Source: Candidatus Latescibacterota bacterium
GTDB lineage: Bacteria; Latescibacterota; UBA2968; UBA8231
Direction: 5' to 3'
Length of the DNA: 57,277 bases
Assembly: GCA_016187725.1 (NCBI GenBank)
Contig: JACPJE010000060.1
Span: forward strand, 1 to 57,277
Shown here piece after piece: positions 29,525 to 38,126 of this stretch (positions are counted from its first letter, which is position 1; the number at the start of each line of letters is the position of its first letter). The notes below the pieces were generated by a model. The model was not told where the DNA came from. It saw only the letters and a program-made list of their open reading frames with translations, and searched no databases. Made by a program: the position numbers and the translations under genes.

Positions 29525-30004
29525 TTATTCGGGCCAAGCCGGCTGCTGCAGATCGCCTTCGAGCCGTTTGTGGGTCAGCATCACCCCCAGGCCGGGGTAG
29601 AAGCGCCCGGTGATATAGGCCCGCAGGGTGTGCAGGGCAAAGACCACGGTGCGGGTCTGCTGCCTGATGCCGCCGGTGGTATCGGCGCTCAACTGCTGGG
29701 CGTGCTGGCAGGTGAGGACGTAGAAGTGGTGGGCCTCGCGCAGGCCCTCCCCTTTGAAGGTGGAGGTGTTGAGGGTCTCGACCGCCCGGGCGTACTCGGC
29801 CAGCAGGGCCCGGACTCCTTCGATCTCGGTCTGGGTCACCGGCCGGCCGGGCGCTTCGAAGAAGCTGATATAGCGCTGGACTTGCTGGTTGTAGGGCTGG
29901 AAACGCTGGAGGGTCTTCAGATAAGACACCAGTTCAGTTGCTTCTTCCTCGCCCCCGCAGCCTCCCAGGCCCAGGGCCAGAATCACCACTAGGGGTTTCA
30001 GCAT
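29525..30004 (-). CDS. Hypothetical lipoprotein
   Basis: A 159-residue protein with a lipoprotein signal (ALGLGGC, cysteine about residue 16) and a helical rest, with no domain I recognise. It converges on the DUF3124 gene with a 50-base gap and diverges from the heparinase-like gene. Both genes in this pair are lipoproteins, so an envelope role is possible. Confidence 0.7.
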   Translation of the reverse strand: MLKPLVVILALGLGGCGGEEEATELVSYLKTLQRFQPYNQQVQRYISFFEAPGRPVTQTEIEGVRALLAEYARAVETLNTSTFKGEGLREAHHFYVLTCQHAQQLSADTTGGIRQQTRTVVFALHTLRAYITGRFYPGLGVMLTHKRLEGDLQQPAWPE

Positions 30005-30122
30005 GACGGCCCAAACATACGCCGGGGGGGAGAGAAAATCAAGGCGGGACGGCTGCTGAGTATTGACGGCCCGCCGGCTGCCGGCTACCTTCTACCCCTT
30101 CCCCGGAACCTGTGCCGCCACC

Positions 30123-32924
30123 ATGCAGACGGACCGGCCCCGCCGCTCTCCCCAGCTCTTCTTCACGGCTGCCGAACTGCCCCGCCTGCGGGAACGGTCC
30201 GCCCGCGAGCCGTACGCCACCTGCCACCGCCTGCTGCTCCAGACCGCCGACCAGCTGCTGCGCGATCCCCTGCCCTCCCGGCCGCCCCCCGGTCCCCCGG
30301 CGCCCCAGGATGAGGCCGGGTACTTGCGGGAGTACCTGCGCGTCCACTACCAGTTCTACACCTGCGGCCATGCCCTGCAGGGCTACGGCCAGGTGCTGGC
30401 CTTCGCCCATCTGCTCAGCGGCGAGCGGGCCTATGCCGCCCGCGCCCGGGACTGGGCCCTGGAGGTGGCCGGCTGGCCGCAGTGGGGGCCCCTCGCCGCT
30501 CCCGACGGGGTCCAGGCCGCCCATGCGCTGACCGGGCTGACCCTGGTCTATGACTGGCTGGGCGCTTTTCTGGAGGAGGGGGAGAGCCGGCTGCTGCGCC
30601 AGGCCCTCAGCCGGCAGGTGCGCGCCTTCAGGCTGCAATGGGAGGGAACGCCGCTCAACACCAGCGCCGCCTGGGTGTGCCTGGCCGCCGCCGGCCTGGC
30701 CAGCCTGGCCCTGCTCCCCGAAGAGCCCGAAGCCGCTGCCTGGGCAGAGCACTGGACCCGGCTCTTCCAGGCCCAGGTGCTGCCCTCCAGCTTTGGCCGC
30801 CAGGGGGAGTTCTGCGAGGGCATTGGCTGGTGGGATATCTATGCGCTGCGCCAGGGGGTGCTCTTCTTCGAGGCCCTGCGCCACCAGGGGGGGCCGGATC
30901 TCTGCCTCGATCCGGGGTTGAGGGCCTATCCGGTCCAGCTGCTGGGCAGCAGCGATGCCTGCGACCTGGAGCGTCCTTTCCACCCGCGCTGCTGGGCCTC
31001 CTTCCAGCCGCCTTCCCCCTACCACTACCGCTACGTGCTGCTGTACCTGGCCGGCGCCTTGCAGGACAGGGCGCTCCAGGCCGGGGCGGTCCGCCAGGGG
31101 TTGGCGGTGCCGCGGGGCACGCCCCTGGACTGGTTCTACCGCCTTCTGCACCGCCGGCCGTACAAGCCCCAGACCTGGTACACAGTGGTGCTGGGCTGGG
31201 ATGCCGGCGAGGGGGTCTGCAGCCTGACCATCGACGACCGCACCTGGCGCTTTGCCGTCTGTGACGCGGGTCTGCTGCGCCGCATCGACGGCCTCTCCTT
31301 CTGCACCGCCGGCCGGGGCGGCGGTTTCCGCCTCAGCCACCTGGGGGTGCGGCCCGGCGAGCACCCGGCCATCCTGCCCCTGGAGCAGCACGCCGAACTG
31401 GCCGTGGGCGGGGGCTGGGCGCCAGGCAGCGCCCAGGTGCGGCTCTGGGTGCCCGAATTGCGCATCGATTTCCCGGCCGCCAGCCAGGGCACGGCCTGGT
31501 TCCAGATCTCCAAGGCCGATTTGCTGGACAGCGCCGTGGTGCGCTTCAGCGCCGGCCCTGACCCCGGCCCGGGCCTGCACCTGGCCGCGGTGGAACTCTT
31601 CCCAGTGCTGGGGGCCGACTTTCTCCAGTGCGACTGCGACGGCCAGACCGCTCCCCTGGGCGGAGCGCTGGGCGGGCAGGTGTGGTTCGACGGGCCTTGG
31701 GAATACCTGTGGTACGACGAGCACCTGGCCCCGGCCCCGGTCCCGCCGCGCTCCTCCCTGCACCTGGAGGATGCGGGCCTGGTTTTCCTGCGCGGCGAGG
31801 AAGGGACGGAATTCCGGCTGCGCGCCGGCCCGGCCATGGGCAAGGACCGGGGAGACCAGAACGGCTTTGCCCTGCGGGTGGCCGGCCAGGTCCTCTGCGG
31901 CGAGTTGCCCGAGGCTGCCTCGGGAGAGCCGGAACTCTCGCAGCGCCAGTACGACCTGGACAACTATTTCCTCAACACCTTTGCCTGCAACACCCTGCTG
32001 GTGGAGGGCCAGCCGCAGCGGCGCACGGGCAGCCAGTGGCGGGCCGACCCGCGCACCCACCAGGGCAGCATCGCGGGGTTCTTCTCCTCGGGCATCCTGG
32101 ACTTCGCCGCCGGCGAGGCCGGCCGGGCCTATCCCGCGTTGCGTGGTTTTCGCCGGCGCATCGCCTATATTAAACCTGACTATTTCGTCATCGCCGACCA
32201 GGTGGAGGCCCTGGCGCCGGTAGAGGCCGAGTGGCTGCTGCACACCACCTTTCCCCTGGAATTGCAGGAGGAAGGCCGGGCCTACATCCAGGGCGAGGGC
32301 TGCGGCCTGGAGATCCACTGCCTGCAGCCCTCGCAGGTCCAGCGGCGGCAGACCCCGGCGGCGCTGGAGGCCGAGCGCACCGAGTACCTGAGCCAGAGCC
32401 AAAGCGGGGAGCGCCTGCATTTTCTGGCGGTTCTCGTGCCCAGGCCAGTGGGGGGGCGTTCCAGTCTGCGCCCCGAGCGGGTGAGCGGGCGCGGGGGCCA
32501 GGGGGTGAAGGTGGTGCGCGGGGGCAGTTGCGACTGGGTTTTGTGGCGCGACCTGGAGGCCGAGGCCCTCAACATCGAGGGGATGCGCAGCGACGCAAAT
32601 CTGGTCTTCGCCCGGCGCGGGGCCCGGGCCGCCACCGCGGTGTACGCCCTGGCTGGGGGCACGTACCTGCACCTGCGCACCGAGCTGATCCGCGCTGACC
32701 AGCCGGTGGATATCGTCTTTCACCAGGGGGCCAGCCGGCTGAGTGCCCTGGTGCGGGCCAATGCTCCCTGCACCCTGCGCCTGGCAGCCAGCACCCGCCC
32801 CCGAAGTCTGAAGTTGGACGGGTGCCCCCTGGCCGAGGGTGAATACAGCTATGCGCCCCAGGGGAGGCGCCTGAGCCTGAAGTTGGAGGCCGGCCGCTGC
32901 GAACTCGAAGTGAATTTGAGGTGA
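30123..32924 (+). CDS. Heparinase II/III family polysaccharide lyase-like protein
   Basis: A protein of about 933 residues with the heparinase II/III layout. A long alpha/alpha-toroid half includes GYGQVLAFAHLLSGERAYAARARDWA and EFCEGIGWWDIYALRQ. A large beta-sandwich half follows (KPDYFVIADQVEALAPVEAEWLLHT), as in lyases that cut uronic-acid polysaccharides. It has no signal peptide in this reading. The longest frame starts at a TTG at 30063; ATG 30123 is the more likely start, though neither has a strong ribosome site. Its stop abuts purC. The substrate is likely a uronate-rich polymer. Confidence 0.8.
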   Translation: MQTDRPRRSPQLFFTAAELPRLRERSAREPYATCHRLLLQTADQLLRDPLPSRPPPGPPAPQDEAGYLREYLRVHYQFYTCGHALQGYGQVLAFAHLLSGERAYAARARDWALEVAGWPQWGPLAAPDGVQAAHALTGLTLVYDWLGAFLEEGESRLLRQALSRQVRAFRLQWEGTPLNTSAAWVCLAAAGLASLALLPEEPEAAAWAEHWTRLFQAQVLPSSFGRQGEFCEGIGWWDIYALRQGVLFFEALRHQGGPDLCLDPGLRAYPVQLLGSSDACDLERPFHPRCWASFQPPSPYHYRYVLLYLAGALQDRALQAGAVRQGLAVPRGTPLDWFYRLLHRRPYKPQTWYTVVLGWDAGEGVCSLTIDDRTWRFAVCDAGLLRRIDGLSFCTAGRGGGFRLSHLGVRPGEHPAILPLEQHAELAVGGGWAPGSAQVRLWVPELRIDFPAASQGTAWFQISKADLLDSAVVRFSAGPDPGPGLHLAAVELFPVLGADFLQCDCDGQTAPLGGALGGQVWFDGPWEYLWYDEHLAPAPVPPRSSLHLEDAGLVFLRGEEGTEFRLRAGPAMGKDRGDQNGFALRVAGQVLCGELPEAASGEPELSQRQYDLDNYFLNTFACNTLLVEGQPQRRTGSQWRADPRTHQGSIAGFFSSGILDFAAGEAGRAYPALRGFRRRIAYIKPDYFVIADQVEALAPVEAEWLLHTTFPLELQEEGRAYIQGEGCGLEIHCLQPSQVQRRQTPAALEAERTEYLSQSQSGERLHFLAVLVPRPVGGRSSLRPERVSGRGGQGVKVVRGGSCDWVLWRDLEAEALNIEGMRSDANLVFARRGARAATAVYALAGGTYLHLRTELIRADQPVDIVFHQGASRLSALVRANAPCTLRLAASTRPRSLKLDGCPLAEGEYSYAPQGRRLSLKLEAGRCELEVNLR

Positions 32925-32944
32925 TACCGACGGAGATCATGGGC

Positions 32945-33910
32945 ATGATCACGCGCCAGCAACTCGAATCCCAGCTCGACAACTGCCTGCTGGAGGCCCG
33001 CTTTCCGCGCTGGCAGGCCCACTACCAGCAGGGCAAGGTCCGCGACATCTACCTATTGCCGGGCAGGCGCATCCTGATCACCACTGACCGGCAGAGCGCC
33101 TTTGACCGTATCCTGGGCACCATCCCCTTCAAAGGCGAGGTGCTCAACCGCATCGCCCAGTACTGGTTCGACCAGACCCGGGACCTGGTCCCCAATCAAG
33201 TGCTGGCCGTGCCCGACCCCAATGTCACCGTGGCCCGCGAATTGAAGATGCTGCCGGTGGAGATCGTGGTGCGCCGGTACCTGACCGGCAGCACCTCGAC
33301 CTCGGTGTGGACCAACTACCACAAGGGAGTGCGCGAGTTCTGCGGCGTGGACCTGCCCGAAGGCATGGTCAAGAACCAGTCCTTTGCCGCCCCCATCATC
33401 ACCCCCACCACCAAGTCCGAGGATCACGACGAGTCGATTTCGCCCCAGCAGATCGTCGCGCGGAGACTGGTGGACCGCGATACCTGGGAAAGGGTGGAAC
33501 AGGCCGCCCTGGCCCTCTTTGCGCGCGGCACCGAAGTGGCCGCCCGGCAGGGGTTGATCCTGGTGGACACCAAATACGAGATGGGGCTCGACGAGGAGGG
33601 CCGCCTGAGGGTGGCCGACGAGATCCACACCCCGGACTCCTCGCGCTACTGGATCGGGGCCACCTACCAGGAGCGCCATGCCCGGGGCGAGGAACCCGAG
33701 AGCCTGGACAAGGAATTCCTGCGCCTCTGGCTCAGGGAGCGGGGTATCACCGACCAGAACATCCCGCCCCTCGACGAGGAGATCCGCATCCAGGTGGCCC
33801 AGCGCTACATCGGGCTCTTCGAGCGCGTCACTGGTCAGCCCTTCACCGCCGAGGCGGGCCAGGCGCCGATTCTGGAGCGCATCGAGCGCAACATCGCCCA
33901 GTACTTCTGA
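32945..33910 (+). CDS. purC: SAICAR synthetase
   Basis: A 321-residue phosphoribosylaminoimidazole-succinocarboxamide synthase. Diagnostic stretches are GKVRDIYLL, ITTDRQSAFDR, VVRRYLTGS, IITPTTKSEDHDESI, LVDTKYEMG and DEIHTPDSSRYW. This is the longer (about 300-residue) class rather than the 240-residue form. Start codons compete: ATG 32939, ATG 32945 and a GTG overlapping the previous stop. A GGAG site fits 32945 best. It catalyses the ATP-dependent addition of aspartate to CAIR in purine synthesis. It is cytosolic and is followed directly by two small genes. Confidence 0.95.
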   Translation: MITRQQLESQLDNCLLEARFPRWQAHYQQGKVRDIYLLPGRRILITTDRQSAFDRILGTIPFKGEVLNRIAQYWFDQTRDLVPNQVLAVPDPNVTVARELKMLPVEIVVRRYLTGSTSTSVWTNYHKGVREFCGVDLPEGMVKNQSFAAPIITPTTKSEDHDESISPQQIVARRLVDRDTWERVEQAALALFARGTEVAARQGLILVDTKYEMGLDEEGRLRVADEIHTPDSSRYWIGATYQERHARGEEPESLDKEFLRLWLRERGITDQNIPPLDEEIRIQVAQRYIGLFERVTGQPFTAEAGQAPILERIERNIAQYF

Positions 33911-33911
33911 G

Positions 33912-34106
33912 ATGCTCAAAAAACTGATCCGCACCTGCCTGGTGCTGCGCCTCGAACTGCAGACCATGCCCCTGGACTGGAGCCTGGTGCTGCTGGCCTG
34001 GCTGCGCCGCCCGGCCATCGAGATTGTGCTGGGCGCCAGGCAGACGGACAAGCGCCGGCCCCCGTCCCGCCTGCGCCGCCGGCTGGACGAGGTCTATCCC
34101 TTCTGA
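33912..34106 (+). CDS. Small basic protein of unknown function
   Basis: A 64-residue protein starting MLKKLIRTCLVLRLELQTMPLD, rich in Arg/Lys at the C-terminus, with one hydrophobic helix. It starts one base after the purC stop and its stop overlaps the next ATG. It is likely translated with purC. No domain is recognised. Confidence 0.55.
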   Translation: MLKKLIRTCLVLRLELQTMPLDWSLVLLAWLRRPAIEIVLGARQTDKRRPPSRLRRRLDEVYPF

Positions 34107-34384
34107 TGCTGCACCGACAGTTGCAAAATGCCCTCGAAGAGATCTTCGGCACCCCTTTTGTTCAGGAAGCCCTGGGCCAGGCCGAACTGGCCCAGGTGGT
34201 GATCTACGAGCGGCCCAAGGACTTCAAGCGGGCGGTGCTGGGTTTCCAGCGGCTCAGCTTCCGCGACGAGCAGCAGCGCTACGCCACTGGCCTGGAGACC
34301 GAGCTGAGTATCGCCCTGATCTGCGCCCTGCTGGATGAACCCACCCGCGAATTGGTGTGGGAGCTGGGGTTGAATTATATCTAG
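34106..34384 (+). CDS. Small hypothetical protein
   Basis: A 92-residue mixed alpha/beta protein (MLHRQLQNALEEIFG...). The ATG overlaps the previous stop by one base, which implies coupling to the purC unit. The mid segment QQRYATGLETELSIALICAL is hydrophobic and helical. I do not recognise it. Confidence 0.6.
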   Translation: MLHRQLQNALEEIFGTPFVQEALGQAELAQVVIYERPKDFKRAVLGFQRLSFRDEQQRYATGLETELSIALICALLDEPTRELVWELGLNYI

Positions 34385-34407
34385 CCATATAGCGAGCCGC
34401 GTCGGGG

Positions 34408-34655
34408 GCAACGCCCCATACGTTGGGGCGTTGCATGCCACTCCGGCCTTTCCCAAGGCGCGTCCCGCCGCACCCCAACGTATGGGGTGCTGCGTCGAAT
34501 GCACTGAGCAGCCCGACAGCCCGGCCCCCGCAACACCATCTATATGGTGTTGCGCCCTCGCTCGCTCTGGCTCCGCTACCCGACCCCCGGCCACGCGGAC
34601 TTCCCTTCCCGGCCACTCCCCGGGAAAGGCCATCGGGGCCTATTCCCCGCCGCGT
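34408..34655. repeat. Modular palindromic repeat element, copy 2
   Basis: Three hairpins occur: 34408-34434 (arms as in copy 1 hairpin 1), 34470-34490 (GCACCCC and GGGGTGC arms around an inverted core) and 34530-34553 (GCAACACCAT and ATGGTGTTGC). The scaffold from gccctcgctcgctctggctc to ccccgccgc matches copy 1, with the hairpins in a different order and orientation. It lies between the purC unit and rhamnulokinase. Confidence 0.8.
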
Positions 34656-34678
34656 CTTTCACTGAAGAGGTGTTGACC

Positions 34679-36160
34679 ATGTCCGCCAAACGCCGATTGC
34701 TGGCTTTTGATCTGGGTGCCGAGAGTGGCCGCGCCATGCTGGGGCAGTTCGACGGGGCGCGGCTCGAACTGAGCGAGGTACACCGCTTTGCCAATGGCCC
34801 GGTGCAGGTCTTCGAGCACCTGTACTGGGACCCCCTGCGCCTCTTCGCCGAGATGCAGCAGGCCCTGGCGCTGGGCGCTGGCCAGGGCGGCATCGACGCC
34901 CTGGGCATCGACACCTGGGGGGTGGACTTTGCCCTGCTGGGCAAGGGGGACGTGCTGCTGGAGAACCCGCGCAACTACCGCGACCCGCGCACCGAGGGCA
35001 TGCTGGAGGCGGCCTTTGCCCGGGTGCCCCGCGAGGAGATCTTTGCCCACACCGGGGTGCAGTTCATCAAGCTCAACAGCCTGTACCAGCTGCTGGCCAT
35101 GCAATTACAGGACTCGCCGGTGCTGGAGGCGGCCCGGTGTTTCCTGATGATGGCCGACCTGTTCAACTTCTTCTTCACCGGGGAGAAGGTCTGCGAGTTC
35201 TCCAACGCCACCACCACCCAGTTCTACGACCCGCGCGAGGGCCGCTGGTCCACCGAACTCTTGGAAAAACTCGGCCTGCCCACGGCCATGTTGCCCCGCA
35301 TCGTCCCTCCCGGCACCCGATTGGGCCCCCTGCTGCCGGCCCTGGCTGAGCGCACCGGGGTGGGGCCGGTGCCGGTCATCGCCCCGGCCACCCACGACAC
35401 CGGCTCGGCGGTGGCGGCCATTCCCACCACCACCCGGGACTTTGCGTACATCAGCTCGGGCACCTGGTCGCTGATGGGCGCCGAGCTGGAGGAACCCCTG
35501 GTCAACGCCGCGGCCCTGGCCCACAACTTCACCAATGAGGGAGGGGTGGGGCACACCTTCCGCTTCCTCAAGAATATCATGGGACTGTGGCTAGTGCAGG
35601 AGTGCCGCCGCACCTGGGAGCGCCAGGGCCGGGCCTATTCCTATGCCGAACTGACGGCCAGGGCCGGCCAGGCCCCTGCCTTTGCCGCCCTCATCGACCC
35701 GGACTATGAGGGGTTCCTGGCCCCCGGCGACATGCCCGCCCGCATCCGCGCCTTCTGCCAGCAGAGCGGCCAGACCGCTCCAGCCGATGAAGGAGGCATG
35801 ATCCGGGTGATTCTGGATAGCCTGGCCCTGCGGTACCGCCAGGTGCTCGAAGGGCTGGAGGAGATCCTGGGCCGGCGCCTGGAGTGCATCCACGTGGTGG
35901 GCGGGGGCATCCAGAATCAGCTGCTCTGCCAGTTCACCGCCGACGCCACGGGCCGGCCCCTGGTGGCCGGCCCCCTTGAAGCCACGGCCATCGGCAACCT
36001 GATGGTCCTGGCCATGGGCCTGGGCGAGGTGGATTCCCTGGCCCAGGCCCGGGAGGTGGTGAGCCGCTCCTTTGCCCCCCGCCGGTACCAACCCCAGGCG
36101 GTGGGTGGCCCGTGGGACCTGGCGTACGAGCGCTTCAAAACCCTGCGTCTCAGCTCCTGA
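34679..36160 (+). CDS. rhaB: Rhamnulokinase
   Basis: A 493-residue FGGY-family kinase of the rhamnulokinase type. It has FDLGAESGRAM at the start, GIDTWGVDFALL, the STGVQ-like HTGVQFIKLNSLYQLLA, the HDTGSAVAAIP segment, ISSGTWSLMG, and GGGIQNQLLCQFTADATGRP near the end. It phosphorylates L-rhamnulose; L-fuculose cannot be ruled out by sequence alone. ATG 34679 has GAGG eight bases upstream. No isomerase or aldolase of the rhamnose path is in the window. The palindromic repeat lies just upstream. Confidence 0.93.
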   Translation: MSAKRRLLAFDLGAESGRAMLGQFDGARLELSEVHRFANGPVQVFEHLYWDPLRLFAEMQQALALGAGQGGIDALGIDTWGVDFALLGKGDVLLENPRNYRDPRTEGMLEAAFARVPREEIFAHTGVQFIKLNSLYQLLAMQLQDSPVLEAARCFLMMADLFNFFFTGEKVCEFSNATTTQFYDPREGRWSTELLEKLGLPTAMLPRIVPPGTRLGPLLPALAERTGVGPVPVIAPATHDTGSAVAAIPTTTRDFAYISSGTWSLMGAELEEPLVNAAALAHNFTNEGGVGHTFRFLKNIMGLWLVQECRRTWERQGRAYSYAELTARAGQAPAFAALIDPDYEGFLAPGDMPARIRAFCQQSGQTAPADEGGMIRVILDSLALRYRQVLEGLEEILGRRLECIHVVGGGIQNQLLCQFTADATGRPLVAGPLEATAIGNLMVLAMGLGEVDSLAQAREVVSRSFAPRRYQPQAVGGPWDLAYERFKTLRLSS

Positions 36161-36239
36161 ATTCTGGAACCCAGCCCCCCCTTCCGCCGTCGTATACTGG
36201 CGGGCAGCAATACCCGGGTTGCCCATACTGCGGAAGGCC

Positions 36240-37121
36240 ATGAATACTGCCAAGACCAAAACCAGGGCCAAAGCCAGGAAGAGCAGCCTGAGGGCCGGTG
36301 CGCCCACCTCTACCGAGGTGTACTGGCGCGAGATCCAGCAGTACCGACCCCTCAGCCGCTCCGAAGAGGCGGAGCTGGTCAGGCGGGCCAGGCGGGGGGA
36401 TGATGAAGCCTCCCAGAAACTGGTCCAGGCCAATCTCCGCTTTGTGGTCAGCGTGGCCAAGAACTATGCCAACCACGGCCTCAGCTTCATCGAACTGGTC
36501 TCGGAGGGGAACTACGGCCTGATCGAAGCGGTGAAGCGCTTCGACGAGACCCGGGGCTTCAAGTTCATCACCTATGCGGTGTGGTGGATACGGCAGGCCA
36601 TTCTCAAGGCCCTGGCCGAGCAGGGCAAGATCGCCCGGCCCCCCATGAGCCAGCTCAATGATCTTCAAAAAGTCGAAAAGCAGACCAGCCTGCTGGCCCA
36701 GCGCCTGGGGCGGGACCCCACCCTGGAGGAGGTGGCGGCCAGCGCCAAGATCAGCCTGGACCGCGCTCGCAATGCCCTGGAGACCGGGCAGCGCGACCTC
36801 TCCCTGGACATGCCGGTGTACCCCGGCGAAGAGGACTCCCTGCTGAGTGTCTTTGACGCCGGCGACAACTCGCTCGAAGAAGACCTGGAACGCGACCACC
36901 TGAGCCAGGCCCTGCGCACCAGCATGAAGGTGCTCGACGCGCGGGAGCACCAGATCATCCGCGCCTATTTTGGTCTGGATGACTGCGCTCCCATGACCCT
37001 GGAAAAGATCGGCGAGAACCTGGGGCTGACCCGGGAGCGGGTGCGCCAGCTGCGGGATCGCGCCCTGGGCAAGATCCGCCTCCACTGCGGGGAAATGCTG
37101 CTGGAACTCTCGCGCAACTGA
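36240..37121 (+). CDS. Sigma70-family primary-type sigma factor
   Basis: A 293-residue sigma factor with regions 1.2, 2, 3 and 4 (YWREIQQYRPLSRSEEAEL, GNYGLIEAVKRFDETRGFKF, YAVWWIRQAILKAL, RERVRQLRDRALGKI). Region 1.1 is absent; a short Lys/Arg/Ala-rich tail replaces it. This compact form is typical of FCB-group primary or group 2 sigma factors. ATG 36240 has GGAAGG upstream. Confidence 0.92.
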   Translation: MNTAKTKTRAKARKSSLRAGAPTSTEVYWREIQQYRPLSRSEEAELVRRARRGDDEASQKLVQANLRFVVSVAKNYANHGLSFIELVSEGNYGLIEAVKRFDETRGFKFITYAVWWIRQAILKALAEQGKIARPPMSQLNDLQKVEKQTSLLAQRLGRDPTLEEVAASAKISLDRARNALETGQRDLSLDMPVYPGEEDSLLSVFDAGDNSLEEDLERDHLSQALRTSMKVLDAREHQIIRAYFGLDDCAPMTLEKIGENLGLTRERVRQLRDRALGKIRLHCGEMLLELSRN

Positions 37122-37301
37122 GGCTCCCCTGTCTCACCCCGCGTCTGCCCAGCGGGTCTGCTCCCAAACTATTTCCTCGCAAAACTTGAAAAAAAAGCGC
37201 GGAATAGTTTTCTTTTATTAACGGCAAACAGGGGAACGCCTGAGGGCAGCGCGGGGTCCTCCCCTGTCCGCAGTATCCCACTCTAAATACCTAAGCTATT
37301 T
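37122..37301 (+). promoter_or_regulatory. Intergenic leader before the long operon
   Basis: 180 bases. Arms CAGGGGA (37229-37235) and TCCCCTG (37260-37266) flank a GC-rich loop. An A-rich stretch (37186-37196) and a T-rich stretch (37208-37218) stand out. TATAAT at 37308 lies just inside the following gene. I cannot assign a promoter with confidence. Confidence 0.3.
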
Positions 37302-38126
37302 GTGCGCTATAATTTAGCTGACCTCCATACCCATTCTTTCTGCTCCGATGGGTTGCGCACGCCCTCCCAGGCGGTCGAAGAGGCGTACCAGGCCGGGGTC
37401 CAGGCCCTCAGCCTCACTGACCACGACACGGTAGAGGGTGTAGAACAGGTGTTGCTGGCCGGCCGCCGTCTGGGCCTAGATATCGTGCCCGGAGCCGAGT
37501 TGAGCGCCCATGTCCGGGACCGCGAGGTCCATATCCTGGCCTATTGCCTGGACTGGCAGGACCCGCAGTTGCTGGAGCACCTGGGCCTGCTGCGCCGGCG
37601 CCGCTACGACCGGGGCATGGCCATTGTCGAAAAGCTCAACCACCTGGGGATATCCCTCACTTTAGAAGACGTGCTCAACCAGGCCAACGGGGGTATGGTG
37701 GGCCGGCCCCATATCGCCGCTGCCATGGTGCACCGGGGGGTGGTGTCCAGCAAGGAAGAGGCCTTTGACCGCTTCCTGGGCGACCGCTGCCCGGCCGTGG
37801 TGCCCAAGCCCTACACCTCGGCCCTGGATGTGATCGGGCTGATCCACCAGGTGAGAGGGGTGGCGGTGCTGGCCCATCCGGGCCTCATGCCCGAAGCGGT
37901 CATCGCCCAGCTGGTGGAGTACGGCCTGGATGGCGTGGAGGTCTACCATCCTTCGCACCAACCCCTCCAGATCGAGTACTACCTCAAACTGGCCGAGCAC
38001 TACGGGTTGCTCCAGTCCGGCGGATCAGACAGCCACGGCGAGGCCGAGGGACCACGTATTGGCGACTGCGGCATCGGCTGCGAGGCCATCGAAGCCCTGC
38101 GCCAGCGCTCCGCCTCCTACGCTTGA
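37302..38126 (+). CDS. PHP-domain phosphoesterase
   Basis: A 274-residue PHP protein with DLHTHSFCSDG, LTDHDTVEG, GAELSAH, VAVLAHPGL and GGSDSHGE, the metal-ligand motifs of PHP nucleotide phosphatases (YciV-like/RNase AM types). The only possible start is GTG 37302, since an in-frame stop lies 16 bases upstream; no ribosome site is seen. It heads the long plus-strand run of touching genes. Confidence 0.9.
   Translation: MRYNLADLHTHSFCSDGLRTPSQAVEEAYQAGVQALSLTDHDTVEGVEQVLLAGRRLGLDIVPGAELSAHVRDREVHILAYCLDWQDPQLLEHLGLLRRRRYDRGMAIVEKLNHLGISLTLEDVLNQANGGMVGRPHIAAAMVHRGVVSSKEEAFDRFLGDRCPAVVPKPYTSALDVIGLIHQVRGVAVLAHPGLMPEAVIAQLVEYGLDGVEVYHPSHQPLQIEYYLKLAEHYGLLQSGGSDSHGEAEGPRIGDCGIGCEAIEALRQRSASYA

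Noticed and set aside
30039..32723. 894-codon minus-strand frame opposite the heparinase-like gene
   Set aside because: Composition is that of an antisense frame in high-GC DNA. The plus strand carries recognisable domains.
34094..34633. Minus-strand frame through the palindromic element
   Set aside because: It runs through hairpins with no ribosome site and no recognisable domain. It is likely chance.
37122..37301. 6S-like RNA or tRNA in the intergenic leader
   Set aside because: The folding potential is limited to one 7-bp pair, and no tRNA features were seen.
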